Positions 31,532-40,101 are shown, counted from the first letter of the stretch. The stretch: DNA of 64,000 nt from Candidatus Woesearchaeota archaeon (GCA_016185945.1 JACPMR010000012.1:1-64000); one strand, 5' to 3'. A program made the numbers and translations. The notes: generated from the letters alone by a model not told the origin.

Positions 31532-31725
31532 TTTGTATATCTGATTTATATATATTTACATCTAATGAGTATACACTTATATATAAATGTTTGTGTTTTT
31601 TGAAGAAAATCAATAGCATGAAAATTGATTACTACGTAATTTTTGTGAAGACTTATTTAGGCGAATAGTTGCTACATTGTAAAAAACACTCGAATAATAG
31701 AATTCAAAACCATCATGCAAAAAGT

Positions 31726-32049
31726 TTAATGTGGTGGTCTTCTTGATTGTTTTTGTCTGTCCAGTTCCTCCATAAATGCCTTTACTTCATTTACAAAATA
31801 TACTGGGAAAAAAACTCTAGCAACCGCTAAAATTTCTTGTTCAGTAGGAGCAATATGACTCTCTCTTCTATGACTCAAAGCAGCATAATATACATCAGAT
31901 GGTTTTGGTGGTTCTGTTAGTCGAACCAATTGTCCTGCTACATAAAAACCAAGCGAGTACAAAGAGTCATGAGGGTTTGTTGGAAGATGTTTTTCAGGGT
32001 ACCTTAATTTTTGCATTACTCCTTCCAAATCATTTGCTGCTAATGGCAT
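31726..32049 (-). CDS. Uncharacterised 107-aa protein
   Basis: No family recognised. A helical, soluble protein with EKHLPTNPHDSLYSLGFYVA and YAALSHRRESHIAPTEQEIL, and a basic C-terminus. TATA-like sequence ATATATAAATATTTCGC lies at 32079-32095 on the upstream side. Upstream and downstream spacers of ~190 and ~160 bases hold no further ORF. Confidence 0.5.
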   Translation of the reverse strand: MPLAANDLEGVMQKLRYPEKHLPTNPHDSLYSLGFYVAGQLVRLTEPPKPSDVYYAALSHRRESHIAPTEQEILAVARVFFPVYFVNEVKAFMEELDRQKQSRRPPH

Positions 32050-32208
32050 GATACTCGCACCATCATGGTATTAGTGTATGATATATAAATATTTCGCAAT
32101 TCTTTACAGAATAGTAGTGATTAGTAACCAAAGAGGACGAGTATATTGAAGCGATTTTTATTGACATTATCAAATTTATAGGCAGAATATGTATTCTATT
32201 AAAATTTC

Positions 32209-32688
32209 TCAAAACACATGCTTCTCATGCACAGTCGAGTAAGAATGAAGCTCTTCCTTTTTGAACCAAAGTCCGATTTCAGCTTCTGCTTCCTTTTTGC
32301 TGCCAGAAGCGTGAATTACGTTCTTGCCTCCAGAGCCTTTCTTTGAGGCATATGCCATACTCAAATGCGCAAAATCCCCCCTTATTGTACCAGGAGCTGC
32401 CTCATGAGGTGATGTATGTCCAACTAATCTTCTGACATTCTCAACAGCATGCACTCCTTCAATAACAAAAGCAACAACAGGGCCTTCTGTAATGAAGTCA
32501 ACCAATTCGTTGAAGAACGGCTTTGACTTATGAGCAGCATAATGCTTTTGCGCGAATTTCCTGTCTATCCAGACCATTTTCATTCCAACTATCTTCAAAC
32601 CAGCATGCTCAAATCTGCTTATAATCTCCCCAACAAGTCCCCTTTCCACGCCGTCTGGCTTTATAATGACTAAGCTTCTTTCGATCAT
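32209..32688 (-). CDS. ndk: Nucleoside diphosphate kinase
   Basis: Transfers the gamma phosphate between NTPs and NDPs through a phospho-His. 159 aa: ERSLVIIKPDGVERGLVGEI, GHTSPHEAAPGTIRGDF, active-site NVIHASGS. I place the start at ATG 32688, which overlaps the L24e stop by 4 bases (ATGA); the track's 15 extra residues lie inside rpl24e. It sits last in the archaeal cluster L7Ae-S28e-L24e-Ndk. infB, often next, is absent. Confidence 0.95.
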   Translation of the reverse strand: MIERSLVIIKPDGVERGLVGEIISRFEHAGLKIVGMKMVWIDRKFAQKHYAAHKSKPFFNELVDFITEGPVVAFVIEGVHAVENVRRLVGHTSPHEAAPGTIRGDFAHLSMAYASKKGSGGKNVIHASGSKKEAEAEIGLWFKKEELHSYSTVHEKHVF

Positions 32689-32879
32689 TCTGTTGCTGCC
32701 TCCTGCTTTTCCCTCTTGAACCTTTTGCTCCATTTTGTCTCCAAAAACTTCCTGCCGAGCTTTATATGGTTCTTTTCACACTTAGTTGAGCAGAAGTATA
32801 AAATCTTTGCGTCTTTTTGCACATACATCTTTCCTGTGCCTCGCTCAATATTGTTTCCGCAAAAAGTGCACTTTGCCAT
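32685..32879 (-). CDS. rpl24e: Ribosomal protein L24e (eL24)
   Basis: A 64-aa archaeal large-subunit zinc protein: MAKCTFCGNNIERGTGKMYV (CxxC), ILYFCSTKCEKNHIKL (CxxxC), giving the four-Cys zinc site. Overlaps ndk by 4 bases. A 267-base gap with copy 4 of the structured repeat separates it from rps28e, though these genes are usually packed tightly together. Confidence 0.95.
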   Translation of the reverse strand: MAKCTFCGNNIERGTGKMYVQKDAKILYFCSTKCEKNHIKLGRKFLETKWSKRFKREKQEAATE

Positions 32880-32917
32880 TTTGTTAATGAAATTTATTTT
32901 GTTGTTCTTATTTTAAT

Positions 32918-33013
32918 TTTTCAATCCGCTTCGCAAATTCTAGTGCGCGTCGGCATTCTGATGTTGAGGAAGCATTCTTTTGTGCTCCTCCTCCGCGCCT
33001 ATTTATTAAATAA
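32918..33013 (+). repeat. Copy 4 of the structured repeat
   Basis: TTTCAATCCGCTTCGC at the start and CTCCGCGCCTATTTATTAAA at the end match the family. The middle (TGCGCGTCGGCATTCTGATG...) is longer and unlike the others. It lies inside the ribosomal cluster, on the opposite strand to the genes, in the only large gap of that cluster. Confidence 0.6.
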
Positions 33014-33146
33014 TTTCAGGCAAACTTTCCTGAGCTGGATTCCCATTCCACCCTTGCTTTTGTTGGGAAGCGACGTTGTTTGAAAATTTTGTTGTTTTAA
33101 TTGATTATTGTATTTTTTGTTTAATTGAATTTTAATATATTGATTT

Positions 33147-33473
33147 TTATCCTGAGCCTCTGCCTGCTTTGCTTAATTGTCCTGCTTCAAACTCTGTTTC
33201 TCTTAGCATTAAAATATCTCCTAGCTGAATAGAGCCCTTGACATTCCTTCTCAGCACCTTGTTTTTGTCCCTGCCCTCCATAATCCTGCACCTTACCTGT
33301 ATTGCTTCCCCTCTTGCGCCTGTCCTGCCGATTATTTCCTCCACCTTTGCAGGGGTTGCAGTAGAGAAATTAACTGCGCCTTTTACTTGCTCTTCCTGTT
33401 GCTGTCTTGGCGCTTTTCTTTTGACTTGTCCTCTGTCTTCCTTCAAATGCTTTGTCGGGTCTTCTCGAGCCAT
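33147..33473 (-). CDS. rps28e: Ribosomal protein S28e (eS28) with N-terminal extension
   Basis: The core from residue ~38 ([42 protein letters not shown] to [11 protein letters not shown]) is S28e. The first ~35 residues are a charged extension ([21 protein letters not shown]), longer than the usual ~70-aa protein, and unlikely to be an artefact because it starts one base after the L7Ae stop. A Gly/Ser-rich tail (SKAGRGSG) is also unusual. Confidence 0.92.
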   Translation of the reverse strand: MAREDPTKHLKEDRGQVKRKAPRQQQEEQVKGAVNFSTATPAKVEEIIGRTGARGEAIQVRCRIMEGRDKNKVLRRNVKGSIQLGDILMLRETEFEAGQLSKAGRGSG

Positions 33474-33474
33474 T

Positions 33475-33816
33475 TTACTTTATTTTTTCTGCTATTTCCT
33501 TTATAAGCTGTTTTGCCTCGCCTTCCTGGATAATTGCAACGCTGCCAGTTGGCACATCAATGCCTGCTGCTGTGCCAAGCTCTTCCTTGCTCGGCACTTG
33601 CACGCATGGCACGCCTTTTTCCTCTGCTAGTATTGGAATATGCATTGTTATTTCAGGCGGATTTACATCTTTGGCAATTGCAACAAATTTTGCAATGCCC
33701 TTTTCAATCACCTTTGTTGTTTCATTAGTGCCTTTTATTATCTTTCCTGTAGCTTTTGCTACTTCTATTGCTTCATAAACCTTGTCAGCCAAATCTTTTG
33801 GCGCTTCGAATACCAT
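33475..33816 (-). CDS. rpl7ae: Ribosomal protein L7Ae (eL8), kink-turn binder
   Basis: 113 aa: [54 protein letters not shown] and the RNA-binding [13 protein letters not shown]. It recognises kink-turns in rRNA, box C/D guide RNAs and RNase P RNA. I start at 33816, where ATGGAGGTAATAAAATG gives an ideal Shine-Dalgarno. The track's 29 extra residues cover the leader, which contains a kink-turn-like hairpin (see separate entry). Confidence 0.95.
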   Translation of the reverse strand: MVFEAPKDLADKVYEAIEVAKATGKIIKGTNETTKVIEKGIAKFVAIAKDVNPPEITMHIPILAEEKGVPCVQVPSKEELGTAAGIDVPTGSVAIIQEGEAKQLIKEIAEKIK

Positions 33817-33865
33817 TTTATTACCTCCATCATATATGTATGAGGATAAACAAAGAATGCTTACC

Positions 33866-33901
33866 TCACTCAGCCAACAAACAATGTTGGCTTCATCAAT
33901 C
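33866..33901 (-). promoter_or_regulatory. Kink-turn-like hairpin in the rpl7ae leader
   Basis: In gene orientation GATGAA-GCCAAC...GTTGGC-TGAG. The 6-bp stem is followed by A-T and then G/A opposed to A/G, the tandem sheared pair of a kink-turn or box C/D motif. The outer stem is poor. L7Ae proteins of other archaea repress their own mRNA through a leader kink-turn, so this location is suggestive. Confidence 0.4.
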
Positions 33902-33925
33902 ACGGGTATTGTTTTGGAGTATTGG

Positions 33926-33939
33926 TCTATTTAAATAGG
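33926..33939 (-). promoter_or_regulatory. TATA box of the rpl7ae cluster
   Basis: CTATTTAAATAGAC in gene orientation. Expected transcription start is near 33903, which gives a leader of ~85 bases containing the kink-turn-like hairpin. Confidence 0.5.
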
Positions 33940-34000
33940 TTGCGGAAATCGTAGATTTCCGAGACCTCCCGAAAATTTTTTCAAATTTTCGATAGGTTTC
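33939..34000. repeat. Double hairpin element A
   Basis: Two adjacent stem-loops: CGGAAATC-GTA-GATTTCCG, then CGAAAATTT...AAATTTTCG, separated by AGACCTCC, ending near AGGTTTC. Elements of the same layout lie at 43991 and 54970. It sits immediately upstream of the rpl7ae TATA box. Confidence 0.55.
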
Positions 34001-34055
34001 TACCATTACTTTAAAACCAAAAATATTTATATACTCTTGGATATTACATCCAACA

Positions 34056-34742
34056 ATGGAGCTTAAATTAAAACTAAAGAAGAAAAAAGAAAGCAAATCG
34101 GAAACAAAATCAAAACTAACTTCATTCCAAAAGCTTTCATTGCATGCTTTGCAAAAACAAAAACAATTGATTGAACTGAAAGAATGGCTTTTTGTTCTTG
34201 GGTTTATAGGAACTGCCTCTTTCCTGAGAGTTTTGATGCAAGGCTTGCCTAATGTCGAGCCATTAACTTTCTTTGCGGTTTTGGCAGGCTGGCTTTTCGG
34301 AAAAAAGAAAGGAATAATTGTTGGCGCTTCATCGCTTTACATCTCCAATTTTTTTGTTATAGGCGGGCAAGGCCCTTGGACAATATTGCAAGTTTTGGCT
34401 TTTGGAATTGCAGGATTTCTGGGTGGGTTTTTGAGAAAGAAAAGCACAATGCTTGAGGCGGTTGCAGTAATGGTTATTACCACATTAATCTCGCAGATTA
34501 TATTTAATGTTGGCTGGAGTGTTTTGATTGGTTTCAATGTATTGCTTGCATTCGCAACAGGGTTGTTATTTACAATAATACATTTGGTTTCTAATACAAT
34601 CTTCGCATTATTGTTACCAAGCGCAAGAAAATTTGTTGACAATTGGGGTGGTTTTAGTGAGAAAGAGCTTTGTGATTATTACATTAGCAGGATTAATGCT
34701 GGCTTTGATAATCGCAGGGTTAAAGCTGCAAAAGAGCATTAA
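34056..34742 (+). CDS. ECF-type transporter substrate-binding membrane subunit (S component-like)
   Basis: A 228-aa membrane protein with about five to six helices: ELKEWLFVLGFIGTASFLRVL, LTFFAVLAGWLFGKKKGIIVGA, ILQVLAFGIAGFLGGFL, VAVMVITTLISQIIFN, VLLAFATGLLFTIIHLVSNTIFALLLP. This pattern and the Lys-rich cytoplasmic N-terminus match ECF S-component-like proteins that capture vitamins. Two genes with DUF4430-like, transcobalamin-type domains overlap downstream, suggesting a corrinoid or similar ligand. No ECF ATPase or T component is in the window. Confidence 0.68.
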   Translation: MELKLKLKKKKESKSETKSKLTSFQKLSLHALQKQKQLIELKEWLFVLGFIGTASFLRVLMQGLPNVEPLTFFAVLAGWLFGKKKGIIVGASSLYISNFFVIGGQGPWTILQVLAFGIAGFLGGFLRKKSTMLEAVAVMVITTLISQIIFNVGWSVLIGFNVLLAFATGLLFTIIHLVSNTIFALLLPSARKFVDNWGGFSEKELCDYYISRINAGFDNRRVKAAKEH

Positions 34743-35019
34743 TGTCCAAAGCCAAGCAAATGAAGTAAAACTAATAGTAACATCAATCGGCTCAAAAATA
34801 GAAGAAACACATCCAACAGGAAAAACCGCACTTAATTTGCTCGCTGTTAATCATAATATCACATTAAAGAATACTTTCATAGAATGCATTGACAATGTTT
34901 GCGCTGATTCTGGCTACTGGTGGAAATTTTCGGTGAATGAAAAAGAAAGCTCAGAAAGCGCTCATTTTTACAAAGTCAAGGATGGTGATACAATTGAGTT
35001 CAGGTTTGCTAAAAAGTAA
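34657..35019 (+). CDS. Secreted DUF4430-like (transcobalamin-type) protein
   Basis: A 120-aa protein with an N-terminal signal anchor RKSFVIITLAGLMLALIIAGL and a C-terminal DUF4430-like domain (CADSGYWWKFSVNEKESSES, HFYKVKDGDTIEFRF). That fold is the beta domain of cobalamin carriers. The GTG at 34657 is chosen because GGGGTGG lies 6 bases before it and it gives a proper signal peptide. It overlaps the transporter gene by 86 bases in another frame, an unusually long overlap that argues for translational coupling. Confidence 0.7.
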   Translation: MRKSFVIITLAGLMLALIIAGLKLQKSINVQSQANEVKLIVTSIGSKIEETHPTGKTALNLLAVNHNITLKNTFIECIDNVCADSGYWWKFSVNEKESSESAHFYKVKDGDTIEFRFAKK

Positions 35020-36394
35020 GGTTTTTTTGCTTTTGCTAGTAACAATTATCTTAACAAATACAGCTTTGGCAGCAAAAGTTGGGGTAGTTGTTGAGTTTAA
35101 GAATGGCGATGTCTATAAAGAATGTATTGATGCAGTGGAAAATACTGACGGCTATGATTTATTGCAAAAAACTAAATTGAGTATTCTATGGTCGCCTCAA
35201 AGCGCATTTGGGCAGCTGATTTGCAAGATAAACGGGGAAGGAACTAATGTCCAGGGAAATTTCTGCGAATTCTTTGGAGAGTTCTGGAACTTCAACATTG
35301 CCAAAAACAATGATTGGGCTCATTCTCCAGTTGGGCATAATGGTCCAGGAGGCTGCTGGAATCGCAATGAGAATTCTTTTGTCGGGCATTATTGCACAAG
35401 GGAAGGGGATGTTTTGGGATACAAGTTCACTGACTCAGGAGCACCGCCTTTCATTAGCTTTGATGACATTTGCAACACTAAAACAAGGCTTGGAGTGACA
35501 AGTGCAAAAGCATTTGTAAATGGAAAAAGAAAATCAGGCATTGACGAGAAAGGCGGCACAATAGAGGCAAAGCCTGGCTCTGCAATTAAGCTTGAAGTTG
35601 AAGTTTCAAACAAGTATTCTGAAAACGACAAGACAGAAATAGAAGACATAATAGTTGAGGGTGTGCTTGATTTAAGCTCGGATGTAAGAGATGAAAGCAG
35701 CGAGTTCAATTTGGATGCAAATGACGAGAGGCAAGTAACATTAAATTTTAAGCTACCAGAAAATGAGCCCGAAGGTGAATATAATTTGGAAATCAATGTT
35801 GAAGGAAAAGATAAAAACGACAATAAATACGAGACAGATGTTGACTTTGATGTTGATGTCGAGAAGGAGAGCCATAAAGTTACCTTTAATGACTTGTCAT
35901 TGATGCCTTCTGTGTTAGACTGTAATGCAAACCCGTTGCTTACAGTTGAGCTTGCAAATTCAGGAGATAATGACGAATCCGGAATTTTGACTATTAAAAA
36001 CAATGATTTTGGCATTGATGTTTCTGCGCCATTTTCAATTGCTAAAGATTCCGTTTTTAAGAAATCATATAAATTAAGTATTGACAATGCTCAATCAGGC
36101 ACATACCCATTGGAAATCTCTGCTGTTTACAATAACGGGCAGAAAACAGAGAAAAATTCTGCCAATGTGGTTGTCAAATGCAGTGAATCTGCTTCAACAA
36201 AAACATCATTTAAATCAAGCAATGCAAATAATAACAATAAAAATGCAAAAATCCAATCAACTCCGGCAACATCATTGGCAGTTAAAGAAGAGCCGTTTAT
36301 AATGAAATACAAAACACCAATAATTATTGTTGGAGCAGAAGTTGTGCTCCTGGTTTTCGGTGTAGTGTTCTTGGTGAATTCGTTAAGAAAATGA
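35006..36394 (+). CDS. Membrane-anchored surface protein with DUF4430-like and Ig-like domains
   Basis: About 462 aa. Signal peptide KSKVFLLLLVTIILTNTALA, then a DUF4430-like region (GYDLLQKTKLSILWSPQSAF, CKINGEG, EFFGEFWNFNIAKNN, GDVLGYKFTDSG), then two or three beta domains with CARDB/NEW-like character (SAIKLEVEVSNKYSENDKTE, GEYNLEINVEGKDKNDN, CNANPLLTVELANSGDND), an Asn-rich linker and a C-terminal helix IIIVGAEVVLLVFGVVFLV. Start uncertain; TTG 35006 gives the signal peptide. The Ig-like part is paralogous to the protein at 62405-64000. Probably a ligand receptor for the upstream transporter; inference. Confidence 0.72.
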   Translation: MLKSKVFLLLLVTIILTNTALAAKVGVVVEFKNGDVYKECIDAVENTDGYDLLQKTKLSILWSPQSAFGQLICKINGEGTNVQGNFCEFFGEFWNFNIAKNNDWAHSPVGHNGPGGCWNRNENSFVGHYCTREGDVLGYKFTDSGAPPFISFDDICNTKTRLGVTSAKAFVNGKRKSGIDEKGGTIEAKPGSAIKLEVEVSNKYSENDKTEIEDIIVEGVLDLSSDVRDESSEFNLDANDERQVTLNFKLPENEPEGEYNLEINVEGKDKNDNKYETDVDFDVDVEKESHKVTFNDLSLMPSVLDCNANPLLTVELANSGDNDESGILTIKNNDFGIDVSAPFSIAKDSVFKKSYKLSIDNAQSGTYPLEISAVYNNGQKTEKNSANVVVKCSESASTKTSFKSSNANNNNKNAKIQSTPATSLAVKEEPFIMKYKTPIIIVGAEVVLLVFGVVFLVNSLRK

Positions 36395-36410
36395 AGATTT
36401 GTAAATACTA

Positions 36411-37268
36411 TTATTGCGTATGAACTCTTAATACCTCCCGTTTCCTATATATTTGACTGAAGAGTGTTTGGTCCGGAATAAAAAATTCTGGAAGAATGAC
36501 TCTTTGTTTTTCAAAACCCAATCTGCTGATATCTTCCATCCATCTTCTGTACACCATTCTGTCCCTTTCTTCATCCCAAAGCGGAGATTTCTCACACATT
36601 AACCATGCCCCTTCATGCATGCTATCAAACAAATGTCCTATGATTTTTTCTCTACCCTTTTCTGAATAATGCATTAAAACATTCAAAAGCAGGACTACAT
36701 CATAAGTTTGAGGAAGCCTTTCTTCTAAAATATCATAAACAAAGAATCTTATTCTACCTCTGGACTCTTCGGTAAATCTCAAATGCCTAGTATCCTTATA
36801 CCTTCCTTCACTAAGTGTAAAAGCTTCTTCTAGGTTATCAATCTCTAGTGCTTGGAATCTTTTTAAATCGCCGCTTGAAGTACCTGTCCATACTTCATAT
36901 TCTCCAGCTGCAGCAGTATTGATATTTCCTCTATTTACATCGCATGCATCAATCCTTAACCCTTTTCTTATACCCCAATTTCTTAACAAAAGAGAGTAAG
37001 GCTCCTGTCCAGTTGAGCAACCAACAGATGCAACATGGATAACATAGCTACCTGGGTAACTTGGCAAGACAAGCCTTTCAAATGCGCTTAGAACTTGTTC
37101 GTCTCTAAAAAATTGAGTTTGGTCATTGATACCATGATTTCTGAATATCTTTAGTTGTGCTTGAAGCGGTAAACTATCCACTTGAGGATGTTCCTGAAGA
37201 AAATGCTGAAAAAGCTGAGGTTTATGCAATTCAACCAATTCGGCAAGACTAAGCGATTCTCCACCCAT
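36411..37268 (-). CDS. CheR-like SAM methyltransferase
   Basis: A 285-aa protein. N-terminal helical CheR-type region with LKIFRNHGINDQTQFFRDEQV, then SAM motif I VIHVASVGCSTGQEPYSLLL, DACDVNRGNINTA, and YDVVLLLNVLMHYSEKGREK. This is the layout of chemotaxis glutamate methyltransferases, but no receptor, CheA, CheB or archaellum gene is in the window. It may act on another protein or be an orphan relative. Conserved FFRD and GCSTGQE favour a working enzyme. Confidence 0.75.
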   Translation of the reverse strand: MGGESLSLAELVELHKPQLFQHFLQEHPQVDSLPLQAQLKIFRNHGINDQTQFFRDEQVLSAFERLVLPSYPGSYVIHVASVGCSTGQEPYSLLLRNWGIRKGLRIDACDVNRGNINTAAAGEYEVWTGTSSGDLKRFQALEIDNLEEAFTLSEGRYKDTRHLRFTEESRGRIRFFVYDILEERLPQTYDVVLLLNVLMHYSEKGREKIIGHLFDSMHEGAWLMCEKSPLWDEERDRMVYRRWMEDISRLGFEKQRVILPEFFIPDQTLFSQIYRKREVLRVHTQ

Positions 37269-37362
37269 ATCGTCTATAAACAGACGAGCCTTTTATAAAA
37301 GTTTTGTTTGCCAATAGCCAAAAACAAAAATAATTTAAACATTTCAATTTTTTGTTTTTATT

Positions 37363-38262
37363 ATGCCAACATTTTTTTTCCAGACAGATTTTTTACCCTC
37401 TGCAATCACTTATATAATCTCTTTCATCGCCCTTTTCCTCGGCTCAATCTCAGACTTAAAAACTAGAGAAGTCCCAGACTGGCTCAATTACGGGCTTGTA
37501 TTTTCTGGGTTTGGATTGAACTTGTTGTTTTCTGTAATTTATTCAACTCCTTCATTCATAATAAACAGCATTATTGGATTTTTGATATTCTTTGGAATCG
37601 CCTACATAATGTTCTATGCAGGGCAATGGGGCGGAGGGGACAGCAAGATGATAATGGGACTAGGAGCAATGATTGGCATAGATGTCGGCAATACATCTTC
37701 ACAATTTTTGTTTGCATTTCTTATAAATGCATTGCTTGTGGGAGCTTTGTATGGCTTGCTGTGGAGCTTTTTTCTGATTTTCAAGAACAAGAAAATTTTT
37801 TCCAAGGAGTTCAACAAAATCCTGATGGGGAAAAATATTGTCAAAGCAAAAAAAATGATGCTGGCAGTTTTAATTTTGCTGTTTATCTTGCTGTTTTTAA
37901 TTAAGATATATTACATAAAAATAATGGTCCTGACATTGGCGTTTGTGATGCTGATTACATTTTATCTCTGGATTTTTGTCAAGGCAATCGAAAAGTCATG
38001 CATGTACAAACTTGTCGAGCCGCCTAAGCTTACAGAAGGCGACTGGATTGTCAAGGACATTTATGTCGGAGGCAAGTATGTAACTGGCCCTAAGGAATTG
38101 GGCATCAGCAAAAAACAAATAAAACAACTGATTGAATTTTACAAAAAAAGAAAAGTCAAGAAAATACTTATCAAGGAAGGCATTCCTTTTGTGCCGAGTT
38201 TCCTGATTGCTTTTATTGTAACCTTGATGTTTGGGAATCCGTTGGGATGGTTAGTTGTTTGA
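37363..38262 (+). CDS. Type IV prepilin/archaellin peptidase (A24 family)
   Basis: A 299-aa membrane protein with ~7-8 helices. The two catalytic Asp lie in SDLKTREVPDWLNYGL (residue ~30) and in YAGQWGGGDSKMIMGLGAM, the GxGD-type motif. It cleaves class III signal peptides of pilins and archaellins. A cytoplasmic loop TEGDWIVKDIYVGGKYVTGP separates the last helices. No pilin operon is adjacent. GTTTTTATT promoter region and a short leader precede the ATG. Confidence 0.9.
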   Translation: MPTFFFQTDFLPSAITYIISFIALFLGSISDLKTREVPDWLNYGLVFSGFGLNLLFSVIYSTPSFIINSIIGFLIFFGIAYIMFYAGQWGGGDSKMIMGLGAMIGIDVGNTSSQFLFAFLINALLVGALYGLLWSFFLIFKNKKIFSKEFNKILMGKNIVKAKKMMLAVLILLFILLFLIKIYYIKIMVLTLAFVMLITFYLWIFVKAIEKSCMYKLVEPPKLTEGDWIVKDIYVGGKYVTGPKELGISKKQIKQLIEFYKKRKVKKILIKEGIPFVPSFLIAFIVTLMFGNPLGWLVV

Positions 38263-38335
38263 TTTATTAGTAATAATCACTTAGTAGTAATTAAAACAAA
38301 AAGTTTTATAAGTAATTGTTATATTTGCTGATTCT

Positions 38336-39553
38336 ATGTTACCAGAATTATCACAGATTTATAGAAGACATAGTAGAAGAATTTCTAACATAGGCTTAGA
38401 ATTAGTTGATGATATAGATGAAAAATTAAAAAATCTGGAAGCTATAGTTGATTCTACAAGAACAGCAAAACAAGAGCTGTTAAGGAGATCGCTTGAAAAA
38501 CAACAAGAAATTGTAGATATAATACGTGACTCCAAAGAAAGCGGTTTTGAATGCAGTTATATGGAATTATTCGCTATAATGGCTATAAGATATGGCTTTA
38601 CTAAAGACAGTCTTTATCAATTTGCCACTGCCTTTAGTGCCATGGCTAACAAAAGGTATTTTCGCAAAGCGGGAGAAAATCCTGGTTTACGATGGGCTTT
38701 ACAGCACGATTTAGTTAGCAGAGTAGAAGAATGCTTAGATAACTTTGAGTCTCCAATAACTTCAAGAGATATAATGAGAAAACTTAATCTGGAAAACATA
38801 AAAAATAATTATTTCAGTATTCGATCAGCTTTAAATCTTTTAGAACTAATAAATAAAGTCATTAGATTACCGCATGTTTCTGAAGAAGGTGTCCCTTATA
38901 TGTGGATAAGTTCTAAGTTTAGAAATTCGAGTAAAACAATTCCTTATTGGAATCTTGCATATATCATCTTGTTGGCTTTGCGAGATGGCGGTGCAATGAC
39001 AAGAGACGATTTGGCTAAAAATCCTCTAGTCTCTAATCTTGCTAGTGTTCATCCATTTCAAGGTCGATTTAACTATATGACGTTTAATACATACGCATTA
39101 GATTTTCTAATACTCGCGGGGCTTGTTGAGTATAAAAAAGGTAAAAGAGTTTCGAAAAAATCTACCTTATATTCGATTACCCCTTATGGTTCAAGTCTAT
39201 TGAGGAACACGGAAAACTGGGGTTATTTAGACGAGGAGCTTAGAGTAGAATTACTTGGAGAGAAATATGTGGGTTTGAGACCTTCAGAAATTATGGCGTT
39301 AAGAAGGATAAGACTTACCGCTTTCATATTTGCTAACCAATATAAATCGACGTACTTACTTTCAAAAATTTTAGGTGTCGGTAGCCATTACGTGAGTCTT
39401 GTAAGATCTGGAAGTATCGATCCTCTAAGATTCTTTAAAGAAGAAACTTTAAGACAGAAATATTATCCTTTAATTTTTAAAGAAGAGCAAAGAGGATTGG
39501 AAATTTATCTCACATTTCGAAGAGAAAGACAAATTTCACAAGCAAAAAACTAA
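38336..39553 (+). CDS. Uncharacterised 405-aa protein with winged-helix-like segments
   Basis: Not recognised. Two segments look like winged helices: ITSRDIMRKLNLENIKNNYFSIRSALNLLELINKVIRL and GAMTRDDLAKNPLVS...YALDFLILAGLVEYKKG. A C-terminal segment TAFIFANQYKSTYLLSKILGVGSHYVSLVRSG resembles a helix-turn-helix. The N-terminus is a charged helix. A DNA-binding role is plausible. AT-rich codon use sets it apart from housekeeping genes. Confidence 0.6.
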   Translation: MLPELSQIYRRHSRRISNIGLELVDDIDEKLKNLEAIVDSTRTAKQELLRRSLEKQQEIVDIIRDSKESGFECSYMELFAIMAIRYGFTKDSLYQFATAFSAMANKRYFRKAGENPGLRWALQHDLVSRVEECLDNFESPITSRDIMRKLNLENIKNNYFSIRSALNLLELINKVIRLPHVSEEGVPYMWISSKFRNSSKTIPYWNLAYIILLALRDGGAMTRDDLAKNPLVSNLASVHPFQGRFNYMTFNTYALDFLILAGLVEYKKGKRVSKKSTLYSITPYGSSLLRNTENWGYLDEELRVELLGEKYVGLRPSEIMALRRIRLTAFIFANQYKSTYLLSKILGVGSHYVSLVRSGSIDPLRFFKEETLRQKYYPLIFKEEQRGLEIYLTFRRERQISQAKN

Positions 39554-39564
39554 ATTTATTAATT

Positions 39565-40101
39565 TCAAGGCAGCCTCCTCATCTGCTTCGTGAAATACTC
39601 TTCCTCCTCTTCTGACAGAACAACTTGCTTTGGGGCATGAATCCTTGGCTTTTTCTCTTCTTTCTCGAAATATCCAATATTTTTGGTTTGTTCTTTCAGC
39701 TTCAACTCAACAGTAGACATCTCCTCTTCGCTCATCTGCTTTGGCTGCCATTGCAAGTTAATGCCGTCATTCTCCTTTCTCGGGATTACATTTATCGTGA
39801 AATGCGCAACTGTTTGTCCTGCAGGAACACCGTTTGTAACAAATATATTCGTACCCTGAGCGCCAAGAGACTCGAATATTGCGCTTGATATCTTGTTTGA
39901 AGCCTGAAACAATCTTCCTATTTCGATGTCAGGAACCTGCTCTAATATTGAGTAGTGGTTTTTCGGCATGACAAAGCAGTGCCCGGCGTTTGCACCATTT
40001 ACGTCAAGAACAGCAAGCACCAAATCGTCCTCGTAAACCTTTTTTGAAGGAATCTTGTTTTCAATTATTCCGCATACAATGCAATTTGGTTTTATAGCCA
40101 T
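39565..40101 (-). CDS. HIT-fold protein lacking the catalytic triad
   Basis: A 178-aa HIT-superfamily protein: NCIVCGIIENKIPSKKVYEDDLVLAVLDVNGANAGHC, then VAHFTINVIPRKENDGIN where HxHxH is expected. Only the first His remains; the catalytic middle His is Thr and the third is Asn. It cannot use the normal covalent mechanism. The C-terminus has a charged tail. It is the second gene of a tandem duplicated pair, overlapping the other copy by one base. A binding or sensor role is likely; inference. Confidence 0.88.
   Translation of the reverse strand: MAIKPNCIVCGIIENKIPSKKVYEDDLVLAVLDVNGANAGHCFVMPKNHYSILEQVPDIEIGRLFQASNKISSAIFESLGAQGTNIFVTNGVPAGQTVAHFTINVIPRKENDGINLQWQPKQMSEEEMSTVELKLKEQTKNIGYFEKEEKKPRIHAPKQVVLSEEEEEYFTKQMRRLP

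Noticed and set aside
33866-33901. A stand-alone box C/D guide RNA in the rpl7ae leader
   Set aside because: There is no second C'/D' pair and no guide-length segment; a leader kink-turn is the simpler reading.
33817-33903. 29-residue extension of L7Ae
   Set aside because: A perfect Shine-Dalgarno precedes ATG 33816, and the region is a structured leader.
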